DNA of 64,000 nt, from contig CAWIZY010000009.1 of the NCBI GenBank assembly GCA_963840725.1, positions 953,533-1,017,532 of the forward strand, written 5' to 3'. The stretch is from CAVWDU01 sp963840725. Its GTDB lineage: Bacteria > Pseudomonadota > Gammaproteobacteria > Pseudomonadales > Halieaceae. The notes under the pieces are model-generated. The model saw only the letters and a program-made list of their open reading frames with translations. It searched no databases and had not been told where the DNA came from. Positions within the stretch are counted from its first letter, which is position 1. Each line of letters begins with the position of its first letter. This document shows, piece after piece, positions 45,558 to 54,321 of this stretch. The translations under genes were made by a program, and so were the position numbers.

Positions 45558-46136
45558 ATGTCCGGTTTTCGCGACTGGCTGAAGCGTATTAGACAGCCCT
45601 CTTCCTCCTGGTCTGTTGTCAGCCTGGTGGGTCTGGGTTTGCTCTTGGGCGGCATCGCCATGGTCGGCTTTGACACTGTCCTGCACGCCACCAGTACCGA
45701 AACCTTCTGTACCTCCTGCCACGAAATGGATATTCCCACTGCCCAGTGGCAAAAAACCAGCCACTACGCTAACGCCGGCGGGGTGAGAGCCACCTGTTCG
45801 GACTGCCATATCCCGCAGGAATTTGTTCCCAAGATGATCCGCAAAGTAGAGGCCGCCAGGGAGGTTTGGGGCTCTATCACCGGGGTGATAGATACCCCGG
45901 AGAAGTATGCCGCCCATGCCCTCACCATGAAGCAACGGGAGATCGGCAGGCTCCGGGCCAATGATTCACAGGAATGTCGCAACTGCCACGAGAGAGACAA
46001 GATGGTCACCGAGTTGCAGACAGCCAAGGCACAGCAGTACCACAGTGCGCTGGAGACCCAGGGCAAGACCTGTATCGACTGCCATGCGGGCATTGCCCAC
46101 CCCGACCATTCGGCGGGACTCGCCACAAGCCAATAA
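45558..46136 (+). CDS. cymA: CymA/NapC-type tetraheme quinol dehydrogenase
   Basis: 192 residues. One N-terminal membrane anchor (WSVVSLVGLGLLLGGIAMVGF) precedes a periplasmic domain with four haem motifs: CTSCH, CSDCH, CRNCH and CIDCH. NapC/NirT-family features include TFCTSCHEMDIPTAQWQKTSHY. By analogy with Shewanella CymA it oxidises menaquinol or ubiquinol and passes electrons to the periplasmic decahaem proteins encoded next. An AAGGGG ribosome-binding site precedes ATG 45558. First gene of the operon; the next ATG is 24 bp downstream. Confidence 0.93.
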   Translation: MSGFRDWLKRIRQPSSSWSVVSLVGLGLLLGGIAMVGFDTVLHATSTETFCTSCHEMDIPTAQWQKTSHYANAGGVRATCSDCHIPQEFVPKMIRKVEAAREVWGSITGVIDTPEKYAAHALTMKQREIGRLRANDSQECRNCHERDKMVTELQTAKAQQYHSALETQGKTCIDCHAGIAHPDHSAGLATSQ

Positions 46137-46160
46137 GCGCGACAGCCAGGGAGAGCCACC

Positions 46161-47690
46161 ATGTCGATCAAGTCATCCGCTTTCGCACTACTGCTGATGA
46201 TGGGTGCGATTGCCCATGCGGCTGAGCCCGCCGGAGGTAACACTGACCAGTGCCTCAGCTGCCACGACTTCGGTCCTGAATCCCCCGTGCACGCCGTTAT
46301 GGCGGGGCCTCACGGTGACGAGATGAAGGATGGCGAGGGTTGTGAGAGCTGCCACGGCGACAGCGGCAACCACGCCAATTCCCCCACCCGTGTCTCACCC
46401 GGGGTCAGCTTCGGACCGCACTGGACGGCCTCGACCTTCGACCAGGATCAGGCCTGCCTGCACTGTCACGAAGACGATGTGGCCGCCCACTGGAAAGACG
46501 CCCTGCACATGCAAAATGACCTGACCTGTGTCACCTGCCACGATGTTCACCAGGAACAGGACAAGGTCATGCTCAGCGACACTGAGGCAGAGGTCTGTAC
46601 GGTTTGTCACAAAAACCAGAAACAGGGGATTCACGGCATCGAAGAAGACCTGCCCGACAACCCGGCCTGCAGCAGCTGCCACAACTCCCACAATCACCAC
46701 TCCGCCGTGACCGAGATGCTGGGTAACCGCTCGGAAGGTTGTCGCACCTGCCACGACCTGGTGCAGTTAGCCAACACGGGAGCCAGCAGCGCGAAAGCCC
46801 AGAGCTACCACAAGGTCATGGCCCAGCAGGATCGCACCTGTCTCGATTGTCACCAGGGCATCTCCCACGCCCCGGCAAACTCGGTTGCGCCCATGGTGCC
46901 CGAGGCCGCTACCCGGCGCGTGGTCACCCTGTTCTTCCCGGGACAGTCTGACAGTGAATGGCTGCTCACGGCGCACCCCGGCTCGCAGCCCCTGCGCCAG
47001 GGACACAACTGCCAGCAGTGTCATCGGGGTGATGAGGCGGCCATGGGAGACGTTCTGGCCGAGGGCGTAACGCCTGCTTCCCGGGATGTGACGGTGGCCT
47101 TTAGTCGCAGCAAAGGCAAGCTGATGATGGACCTGAGCTGGGCAGGGCCGCCAACCGATCAGGCCATATCGGTGATGTGGGGCGATCGCGACAACCGCAT
47201 TTTTCAACGCGGGGGCTGTTTTGCCGCCTGTCACAACGATATGGCCGGCATGAGCCGTGACCGCGGCCAGCAGACTGGCAAATACCTGCAGGCGTCCCGC
47301 GTGCAGCAGGCCGCCGTGGGCCGCCCCGCGCTGGTAAAAAATCAACAACAGCTGGCCGCCCTCCGCGCCGCGGGCCAGTTCGTAGAGGCCTGGCGGGTCG
47401 CACTGGGTGACGGCGCCAAAACGGTTGAAACCGCCTCCCTACTGGAGAAACTCGAATGGCAAGCAGATGACCGACTGGGCCTCTCTGCCCGTCATGAGAA
47501 CGGTCTCTGGAAGCTGCGCATCACTCGCCCGCTGGGGGCTTTGGATGGCCTCAGGAATTTCAGTGTAGAGCAGCGCTTCACTTTCGGCATCGCCCTGAAC
47601 GGAGCGGACACCCCGGGTGGTAAACACTGGGTATCGCTACCAATGACAATGGGCCTGGACGCTGAACACACCGATTTCAGGGCCGAGTAG
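46161..47690 (+). CDS. Ten-haem hybrid cytochrome: MtrA-like module fused to an ethylbenzene-dehydrogenase-type haem domain
   Basis: 509 residues with signal peptide 1-20. Residues 31-231 hold eight CXXCH motifs (near 31, 61, 99, 123, 146, 170, 194 and 227). The first part aligns with the MtrA gene two positions on: PGVSFGPHW/PTVSFGPRW, ACLHCHE/VCLDCHE, NDLTCVTCHD/NDLSCDNCHD. Residues 250-509 contain a ninth CXXCH (CQQCH, 284), an unusual CX3CH (CFAACH, 353) and an EB_dh-like beta domain (LMMDLSWAGPPTDQAISVMW, EAWRVALGD, FTFGIALNG). So it combines electron transfer with a domain that binds b- or c-type haem in molybdoenzyme subunits. Likely periplasmic. Its partner in the conduit is unknown. 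Confidence 0.85.
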   Translation: MSIKSSAFALLLMMGAIAHAAEPAGGNTDQCLSCHDFGPESPVHAVMAGPHGDEMKDGEGCESCHGDSGNHANSPTRVSPGVSFGPHWTASTFDQDQACLHCHEDDVAAHWKDALHMQNDLTCVTCHDVHQEQDKVMLSDTEAEVCTVCHKNQKQGIHGIEEDLPDNPACSSCHNSHNHHSAVTEMLGNRSEGCRTCHDLVQLANTGASSAKAQSYHKVMAQQDRTCLDCHQGISHAPANSVAPMVPEAATRRVVTLFFPGQSDSEWLLTAHPGSQPLRQGHNCQQCHRGDEAAMGDVLAEGVTPASRDVTVAFSRSKGKLMMDLSWAGPPTDQAISVMWGDRDNRIFQRGGCFAACHNDMAGMSRDRGQQTGKYLQASRVQQAAVGRPALVKNQQQLAALRAAGQFVEAWRVALGDGAKTVETASLLEKLEWQADDRLGLSARHENGLWKLRITRPLGALDGLRNFSVEQRFTFGIALNGADTPGGKHWVSLPMTMGLDAEHTDFRAE

Positions 47691-47697
47691 TTTCGTC

Positions 47698-48636
47698 ATG
47701 CTGCGGAGCCTCCCCGCCCTGAACTGCGCCTTGATGGGCGCTCTGCTGTCACTGTCGTTGACTGTTGTATCCGCTGACAGTCCGACGGCCGGCGATCCGG
47801 TGGCCGGCAATCCGGTGGCCGGCGACCCGGTGGCCGGCTGCGTTGACTGCCATACCAGTAACGCCGACGTCGCAGTCCATGCGGTCTTTAATACGGCCCA
47901 CGGAAACCTCGGTGAAAGCGCCAACGAGACATGCCGCGCCTGCCATGGCAGTAGCCTGGAGCATGGCGAATCACCCCAGACCATCCCACCGACAGTAAGC
48001 TTCGGCCCACGCTGGCCGGACCAGCCCGCCGAGCGCAGCGGCGTCTGCCTCGACTGTCACGAGGCATCGGGGCGGATGATGTGGGCCGGGAGCGAACACC
48101 AGCGCAATGACCTCAGCTGTGATAACTGCCACGACAGCCACCAGCAGTGGGACCCTGCTCTGTCCCCGGACCATTCCCTGGCCCTGTGTAGCAGCTGCCA
48201 CCAACGCCAGCAGGCCGAGCTGCGGCTGCCGTCGAGACACCCCATCCTCGAGGGCAAAACGGCCTGCGGTGATTGTCACGACCCCCACGGCAGCCTCAGC
48301 GAAGGCTCCCTGCACCAGGTATCCCTCAACGATAACTGCCTGAGCTGCCACCAGGAGAAGCGCGGCCCCTTCCTGTGGGAACACGCCCCCGTGGCTGAAG
48401 ACTGCAGCTTGTGCCACCGGCCCCACGGATCAGTCAATAGCAGGCTCCTTACCGCCCGCGGACCGGCTCTCTGTCAGCAGTGCCACGCCGCTGCCTTCCA
48501 CCCCAGCCTGCCCTACGGTAGCGAGGGCCTCGCCGGCGGCAGCCCCAATCGCAACCTGCTGGGCAAAAACTGTATGAACTGCCACAGCCAGGTGCACGGC
48601 TCCAATCACCCCTCCGGGGCGAGGCTGGCCCGATGA
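47698..48636 (+). CDS. mtrA: Periplasmic decahaem cytochrome MtrA/DmsE
   Basis: 312 residues with a signal peptide and exactly ten CXXCH motifs (CVDCH, CRACH, CLDCH, CDNCH, CSSCH, CGDCH, CLSCH, CSLCH, CQQCH, CMNCH). Length and haem number match MtrA/DmsE, the electron wire that sits inside the MtrB porin. Many motifs are followed by distal-type H residues (CHDPHG, CHRPHG). Between signal peptide and first haem is a linker of three AGDPV-like repeats. Its TGA overlaps the mtrB ATG (ATGA). Confidence 0.94.
   Translation: MLRSLPALNCALMGALLSLSLTVVSADSPTAGDPVAGNPVAGDPVAGCVDCHTSNADVAVHAVFNTAHGNLGESANETCRACHGSSLEHGESPQTIPPTVSFGPRWPDQPAERSGVCLDCHEASGRMMWAGSEHQRNDLSCDNCHDSHQQWDPALSPDHSLALCSSCHQRQQAELRLPSRHPILEGKTACGDCHDPHGSLSEGSLHQVSLNDNCLSCHQEKRGPFLWEHAPVAEDCSLCHRPHGSVNSRLLTARGPALCQQCHAAAFHPSLPYGSEGLAGGSPNRNLLGKNCMNCHSQVHGSNHPSGARLAR
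47791..47835 (+). repeat. Three tandem 15-bp repeats in the mtrA linker
   Basis: GGCGATCCGGTGGCC, GGCAATCCGGTGGCC and GGCGACCCGGTGGCC in frame, encoding GDPVA, GNPVA, GDPVA before the first haem motif. Slippage-prone linker, probably variable in length among strains. Confidence 0.85.
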
Positions 48637-50888
48637 AAAAGCGCGCCCTCCCGCAACAAATCGCGGCCGCGAGCATGCTTCTTGCGGCCACCGCGGCCGG
48701 ACAGGAAGACCCTTTTGCAGCACTGCTGCTTGAGAGCAGACCGATCGCCGTGCGCCATGACACCGACTACCGGGGTATGCTGCAACTGGGCGCGCAATAT
48801 GTGTCCGACGATAACTTCATGTTCGGTCAGTACAACGGACTGCACGAGAAAGGCAGTACCCTCATCGGCTCCCTGCGCTGGAAGGATTTCAGCCTGCCCG
48901 ACAGCCACTGGCAAGTCTCTCTCGACAATTTTGGCCTCGACACCCGCGAGGGCAGCCTGATCTGGGGTCGCAGCGACCGACTGCAACTGGAGCTTGGGTT
49001 TGACTCTCAGCTGCAAGTACGCAACGACGGCGGGCGCACACCGTTTCGCGGAGAGAACAATCTGCAGCTGCCCTCGGACTGGATCAGCGGCAGCACAACC
49101 GACAGCTGGGCCAGCCTCGACGACTCCCTGCGTCGCTTCGACCGGGAACTGCAGCGCGACCGTTACAGCGCGCGTTTGACCGCGGCGATTGGCGCAGGCT
49201 GGCAAATGCGTGCGGGCCTGCTCTACGAGGACAAGGAGGGCACTGCGGACATGGCCGGGGCCTTCTACGTGGATGCCTCCACCGGGGATTCTGCCTTGCT
49301 ACCCACCCCGGTGGATCAGCGCAACACCGAGCTGGATCTTGGTTTGAGCTACGATGGCGGACGGCTGCACCTGGACGGCGAGCTGAGGTGGTCCGACTAC
49401 GACAATCAGATCGAGAGCCTGCGCTGGCAGAACCCTTACCGGTCCTTCAACTACGGCAGCGAGGTCCGCTACCCCGAGGGCGTTGGAGGGATCGCGATGG
49501 CACCCGATAACCAGCAGACCAGTGGCCGTCTCAGCGGTCACTACCTGTTTTCCCGCAGCCTGCGACTGCAGTTTGACGGCAGCTATGCCATCGCCAGCCA
49601 GGATCAGCGCTTCCAGGACTATACCGTGAATCCGGCACTGCAGGTGTCCGAGCCGTTGCCGCGGAGCAACCTCGATGGCGAGGTAGCCACCGGTACGTTC
49701 AACGTCAAGCTGCTCACCCGGCCCCTCGCGGCCGTTAACCTCGACCTGTGGTATCAGCTGCGTGACCGCGACTACGACCTGCCCCGCGATGGTTACCGCT
49801 ACAACCGGGGCGATGCCACCGATCAGCCCGGCCAGGCGCTCACCGTCTATAACACGGCCTATGATCTCACCTCTCAAACCGCAGGGGGCGAAGTGGGATG
49901 GCGCGCGCCCATGAACAGCCGGCTGGATCTGGGCTACGAGTACGAGAAAACCGAGCGCCGCAATGCGGCCACCGAACAAACCGAGGAAGACCGCTACACC
50001 GCCAGTTTTCGCATCCGACCCCTGACGTCACTAAACCTGAAGCTAGAGGGGCTCTATGCGGACCGCGCGGCCGACACTTATCAGTGGGACCAGCGCTACT
50101 ATGCGCTCCTGGACGCCGAGCTGATCAACGCCACGCCGGACAACCAGCGCTATATCAATCACCCGGAGCTCAGCCAGTACTACCTCTCCAACCGGGAGCG
50201 CAGCGAAGTTCGCTTCGACGCCGGATGGCTTCCCGATTTGCGCTGGAATCTCAACCTCAATCTGCTGTGGCGCGAAGACAACTTTGACGAGACCAACCTG
50301 GGCCTGCTGGATGGCGAGTGGGCGCGCGCGCATCTCAGTGCGGGCTATGTCGCTTCCGAGACTTTTTCCGGCACGGTCTACCTGGGCTACGATCGCTATC
50401 GGTCGGGTCAGCGCAGCCGCGCTTTCCGTGGCGGCCAGGAAAAAAACGCTTTTGCCGTCTACCCGCCACTCCCTCAGGCAAGCGACCGTGACCGGGACTG
50501 GGAAATTGAAAGCACCGACGCCAGTGTGACCGCCGGTGCCACCCTGGAGTGGTCCCCGACGCCCTCCCTGGCACTGGCCCTCAGCTACAGCTTTGTCGAT
50601 ACCGTATCCGAGCAGTCTTTTCGCACCTACGGTGCCCCCGACCTGCAACCCGAGGACATGCCGGATGTGGACACCCGCCTGCACCAGTTGGAAGCCAGCG
50701 GGACCTGGCACCTGCGGGAAGCACTGTCGCTGCGACTGGACTACCAGTATTTCCGCTACCAGAGCGATGACTGGGCCTGGCAGGACCTGCGGGCCGATAG
50801 CCTTGAGACGGTGCTGACCTTCGGCGAGCGCAACCCGAACGAAACGATTCACTACATGGGACTGTCAGTGCTGTACCGCTGGCAGTGA
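48633..50888 (+). CDS. mtrB: MtrB/PioB-family outer-membrane porin
   Basis: 751 residues, signal peptide 1-23. A large beta-barrel of alternating amphipathic strands follows (MLQLGAQYVSDDNFMFGQYNG, LGYEYEKTERR, LHLDGELRWSDYDNQ) and it ends IHYMGLSVLYRWQ. In family terms it sheathes MtrA and brings the wire through the outer membrane. No cysteine occurs in the whole protein, unlike Shewanella MtrB with its N-terminal CXXC. Translation is coupled to mtrA by ATGA. Calls as another large barrel are possible, but context between mtrA and mtrC makes MtrB much the best fit. Confidence 0.92.
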   Translation: MKKRALPQQIAAASMLLAATAAGQEDPFAALLLESRPIAVRHDTDYRGMLQLGAQYVSDDNFMFGQYNGLHEKGSTLIGSLRWKDFSLPDSHWQVSLDNFGLDTREGSLIWGRSDRLQLELGFDSQLQVRNDGGRTPFRGENNLQLPSDWISGSTTDSWASLDDSLRRFDRELQRDRYSARLTAAIGAGWQMRAGLLYEDKEGTADMAGAFYVDASTGDSALLPTPVDQRNTELDLGLSYDGGRLHLDGELRWSDYDNQIESLRWQNPYRSFNYGSEVRYPEGVGGIAMAPDNQQTSGRLSGHYLFSRSLRLQFDGSYAIASQDQRFQDYTVNPALQVSEPLPRSNLDGEVATGTFNVKLLTRPLAAVNLDLWYQLRDRDYDLPRDGYRYNRGDATDQPGQALTVYNTAYDLTSQTAGGEVGWRAPMNSRLDLGYEYEKTERRNAATEQTEEDRYTASFRIRPLTSLNLKLEGLYADRAADTYQWDQRYYALLDAELINATPDNQRYINHPELSQYYLSNRERSEVRFDAGWLPDLRWNLNLNLLWREDNFDETNLGLLDGEWARAHLSAGYVASETFSGTVYLGYDRYRSGQRSRAFRGGQEKNAFAVYPPLPQASDRDRDWEIESTDASVTAGATLEWSPTPSLALALSYSFVDTVSEQSFRTYGAPDLQPEDMPDVDTRLHQLEASGTWHLREALSLRLDYQYFRYQSDDWAWQDLRADSLETVLTFGERNPNETIHYMGLSVLYRWQ

Positions 50889-50907
50889 AACCCGGGAGAT
50901 ACCTACC

Positions 50908-53145
50908 ATGGCCAACTACACCCAGACACTGATCACCGCGGGCCTGCTGTGCCTGCTGGTCGCTTGTGGCGGCGGCGGTGGCGGCGACCGCAGCCCTGGC
51001 GTAGAGCCCGGGCCGCCCCCACCTGGCGGTCCTGTAACGCCTCCGCCCCCCACACTGCCCAGCCCCGTCGGTTACGCAGAAGCGGCAGAGTTGTTTGCTT
51101 TCGTGACCGCTGCCAGTATTCCCGAAGACGGGCGCGCCGTGGTGGACTTCCAGCTCACCGACGGCAACAACGTGGCAATACTCGATCTGGAACTCTCCAA
51201 CCTCCGGTTTGTGTTAGCCAAACTGCAGGCCAGCCCACTGGGGAATACCACCGGCAGTTGGCAGTCCTATATCAATCAAATTGAAGAAGCGGGAGCAGTG
51301 GGCACTGGCACCGAGGACAAATTGCAGGCCACCTACGAACGCGAGGGCGAGTTCACCAATAACGGCGACGGCAGTTATCGCTATCGCTATGCCACCGATG
51401 TGAACAACCTCGATCCCGCCTGGATGGCGCAGGCGGAGTTGGAGGGGCTGAACCTCGGGTATGAGCCCGACCGTACCCACCGGGTGGCCATCCAGTTTGA
51501 CGGCAATCCCAATGACACTGCCAACCCCTGGTATGACTTTGTGCCTGCTACAGGCACCACCAGCAATGTTTTCAACATGGACATTGCAGCCACGGCGAAC
51601 TGCAATCGCTGCCACGATCCGCTGGGCATACACGGTGGCAACCGCCGCGAGGTCGCCTACTGTGTCACCTGCCACAACCCCGGCAGCACTGACGCCAACA
51701 GTGGCAACACCGTGGACATGAAAACCATGATCCACAAAATTCACGCGGGGGCCAACCTGCCGAGCGTGCAGGAAGGCGGCCGTTACGTGATTTATGGCTT
51801 TCGCAATAGCGAGCACGACTACTCCAATTTGCACTACCCCCAGGACACCCGTAACTGCGTCAACTGCCACGCGGGCACCGCCACCGGCGCTGGCCTGGAG
51901 GATACCCTGGTGCTCACGGCCCAGGGCGATAACTGGGCACAGATTCCATCCAAAGCGGCTTGCGGCAGCTGCCACGATACCTCGCGCCATGTGCAGGGCC
52001 AGGACGAGATGGCTTGCGCCAGTTGCCACCAGGAGGGCGGCATTGCCGGCAGTATTGCTGACAGCCACCTGATTCCGGTACAGGAGGCGCGCAAGGCTTT
52101 TGCTGCCACTATCGAAGACGTGACCAACACCCAACCCGGGGAATTTCCGACGGTGACCTATCGGATAAGCAACCCAAATACGGGTGAAGATTACGATGTT
52201 AAAAACGACCCCTTGTTCCTCGGCGGGATTCGGGTCGGTACCTCCTGGAGCAGCCGTGACTTCCACAACACTGGCAACGGCAGCAGCGAAAACGCCAGCC
52301 AGGTGCAGACGGATGCGGTAGGCGCGGCGGTGGACAACGGTGATGGCAGCTTCTCGGTGACCATGCCGGTCGCCATCCCCGATGGTGATCTACCCCCGGG
52401 TGTTGCTGCCACTGGCAGCGGTATGGCGAGTATAGAAGGACACCCATCAGTTGAGATCGAAGGTGAGGCCACCAATGTGCCCCTCGGTGATGCCAACCGC
52501 TACTTTTCCATCGACGAGCCCGACGGACAAGCCGTGGAAAGACGCGTTTCTGTCACCATCCAGCAGTGCAACGCCTGCCACCAGACTCTGGTGCTGCACG
52601 GCAGCAACCGCAGCGACAACATCGATACCTGTGCCAGTTGCCACAACCCGCGCAACACGGATTTGCGCCAGCGGCTGAGGGCGATGGACCCACCCACCGA
52701 CGGCAAGGACGAGGAGTCCATCGACTTCAAGACCATGGTCCACGGTATTCACGCTGCGGCCATTCGCGAGCAGCCACTGGAGGTTGTGGGCTTCGGTGGG
52801 TTCAATACATACCGCTACAACACCGACGCGGTCCACTACCCCGGCGATCTGGCCAACTGCACCGCCTGCCACACCGATGATGGCTACAGACTGCCCCTCG
52901 CAGACGGTGTCTTGGGAACAACCATAGATACTGGCAACGATATCGCCAGTCGTCTCGACGATACGGTGGTGACGCCTCAGGCTGCGGTATGCTCCAGCTG
53001 CCACGACAGCGCGATCAGCAAAGCCCACATGGAGACAACCGGCGGCGCCAGCTTCAGTACCACTCAGTTTGCCATCGACAACCAGGACGTGGTTGAAACC
53101 TGCTCGGTCTGCCACAACGGAGAGCAGGAGCATCACCCGCGCTGA
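50908..53145 (+). CDS. mtrC: Outer-membrane decahaem lipoprotein MtrC/OmcA
   Basis: 745 residues. A lipobox LLVAC with lipidated Cys20 is followed by a GGGGGG and proline-rich tether. Two pentahaem domains carry ten CXXCH motifs. CNRCH, CVTCH, CVNCH, CGSCH and CASCH lie near 232-370; CNACH, CASCH, CTACH, CSSCH and CSVCH lie in the last 200 residues. Between and before them are beta domains. MtrC/OmcA-family motifs include MIHKIHAGANLP and MVHGIHAAAIR. It is the cell-surface terminal reductase for metals, electrodes or flavins in the known systems. Length is nearer OmcA (about 735) than MtrC (about 671). Confidence 0.94.
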   Translation: MANYTQTLITAGLLCLLVACGGGGGGDRSPGVEPGPPPPGGPVTPPPPTLPSPVGYAEAAELFAFVTAASIPEDGRAVVDFQLTDGNNVAILDLELSNLRFVLAKLQASPLGNTTGSWQSYINQIEEAGAVGTGTEDKLQATYEREGEFTNNGDGSYRYRYATDVNNLDPAWMAQAELEGLNLGYEPDRTHRVAIQFDGNPNDTANPWYDFVPATGTTSNVFNMDIAATANCNRCHDPLGIHGGNRREVAYCVTCHNPGSTDANSGNTVDMKTMIHKIHAGANLPSVQEGGRYVIYGFRNSEHDYSNLHYPQDTRNCVNCHAGTATGAGLEDTLVLTAQGDNWAQIPSKAACGSCHDTSRHVQGQDEMACASCHQEGGIAGSIADSHLIPVQEARKAFAATIEDVTNTQPGEFPTVTYRISNPNTGEDYDVKNDPLFLGGIRVGTSWSSRDFHNTGNGSSENASQVQTDAVGAAVDNGDGSFSVTMPVAIPDGDLPPGVAATGSGMASIEGHPSVEIEGEATNVPLGDANRYFSIDEPDGQAVERRVSVTIQQCNACHQTLVLHGSNRSDNIDTCASCHNPRNTDLRQRLRAMDPPTDGKDEESIDFKTMVHGIHAAAIREQPLEVVGFGGFNTYRYNTDAVHYPGDLANCTACHTDDGYRLPLADGVLGTTIDTGNDIASRLDDTVVTPQAAVCSSCHDSAISKAHMETTGGASFSTTQFAIDNQDVVETCSVCHNGEQEHHPR

Positions 53146-53170
53146 GGGCACCTCCTGGCGCGGCGTCCGA

Positions 53171-53929
53171 TCATCGACGGTGCTCGGGGCTGTGAAAGTC
53201 CGTGCGACAGCCCGCATCCCAGGCATCCGGTTGGTTGCCGTGGGCCGGAATACCGCCGGCATCTTTGAGCATTCTGGCCAGGTGCATGCAGTTCCAGGCC
53301 AGAAATGTCGTATTGCGGTTGGTGAAGTCGTTCTCAGGTCCGCCCGACCCGGCATCCATATAGGAAGGCCCGGGGCCAGCTTCTCCCATCCACCCCGCAT
53401 CCGCCTGCGGCGGCACGGTATAGCCGATGTGTGAGAGCGAGAACAGAATGTTCATGGCGCAGTGTTTAACGCCATCCTCATTCCCCGTGATCAAGGTGGC
53501 GCCGACCTTGCCGTAGTCGCGGTACTGACCCTTGTCATTAAACTTATGGGTGTAACCGTACATTCGCTCCAGTACCCGGTTACAGACCGAACTCTTCTCG
53601 CCCAGCCACACCGAGGTGCCAATAATGAGAATGTCACAGGCGTCGATTTTGGCCTGAATGCCTGGCCAGTCATCACGTTCATAGCCATCTATCCCGGTAT
53701 AGTCCAGCGCCAAACCGGCGGGAAGGCTGTGATCGACAGGCCGCAAAATTTCAGTGGCCACACCATTGGCTTCGAAAATCCGCCTGGCAACCTGCAACAG
53801 TCCCTCGGTATGGGACAAATGCGGAGACCGGGTCAAGGTACAGTTCAACATCAGGACGGATAGATCGTTGTATTTTGCCGGAGCATTGCTGCATTGTTTC
53901 TCGGTGATGTCGTCTAGTTGGTCCGTCAT
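53171..53929 (-). CDS. Flavodoxin-like NAD(P)H-dependent oxidoreductase
   Basis: 252 residues. VLMLNCTLTRSPHLSHTEGLLQ (phosphate loop), GIQAKIDACDILIIGTSVWLGEKSSVCNRVLERMYG and GKVGATLITGNEDGVKHCAMNILFSLSHIGYTVPPQADAGWMGEAGPGPSY match the NADPH-dependent FMN reductase family. Soluble. ATG 53929 is preferred because a longer reading to 54103 has no family character. It converges with mtrC, 25 bp away, and is divergent from the membrane protein at 54322. Confidence 0.88.
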   Translation of the reverse strand: MTDQLDDITEKQCSNAPAKYNDLSVLMLNCTLTRSPHLSHTEGLLQVARRIFEANGVATEILRPVDHSLPAGLALDYTGIDGYERDDWPGIQAKIDACDILIIGTSVWLGEKSSVCNRVLERMYGYTHKFNDKGQYRDYGKVGATLITGNEDGVKHCAMNILFSLSHIGYTVPPQADAGWMGEAGPGPSYMDAGSGGPENDFTNRNTTFLAWNCMHLARMLKDAGGIPAHGNQPDAWDAGCRTDFHSPEHRR

Positions 53930-54165
53930 AGTCAGAATTCCCGTGAGAGTGAATACATGGTTTCGCCGGTAACTTGAGTCACCAATAGGGCGAAGGCCAA
54001 AGCACTGAGTGTAGACGCAATTGGCGTTGCAGGACTGATTGCAGAACCGATTGACGAGCCAATCGCGGTGCTGATTGCTGGGACCCGAGACACCCGGGAC
54101 CAACAGCCGCTGACTATCAAGCCCTCAAGGAGACTGCCCGGGAGGGAAAACAGCGCCACTAAATT

Positions 54166-54184
54166 AATGCAATGATATTGCATT
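54166..54184. promoter_or_regulatory. Palindromic operator candidate in a divergent promoter region
   Basis: AATGCAATGATATTGCATT: 8-bp perfect arms around GAT, with two more outer pairs beyond one mismatch. It lies in the 392-bp gap between the divergent flavodoxin-like and membrane-protein genes. Such a site fits a dimeric repressor. No regulator gene lies adjacent, and the rest of the gap shows no gene. Confidence 0.5.
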
Positions 54185-54321
54185 GATGAGCAACTAATGC
54201 GCCCCAGTGTATTGCCGATGCACCTTCAAGGATTTATCCTCTCACTGCGAAGCGCCCCAGACCCGGGACCCGCCGCAGCCGGCGATCCGGCTCTTACGTC
54301 AGCCAGGATGGAGTATGTGCC

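Noticed and set aside
51214..52266. Long minus-strand open reading frame inside mtrC
   Set aside because: Antisense shadow; the plus strand has ten CXXCH motifs and a lipobox.
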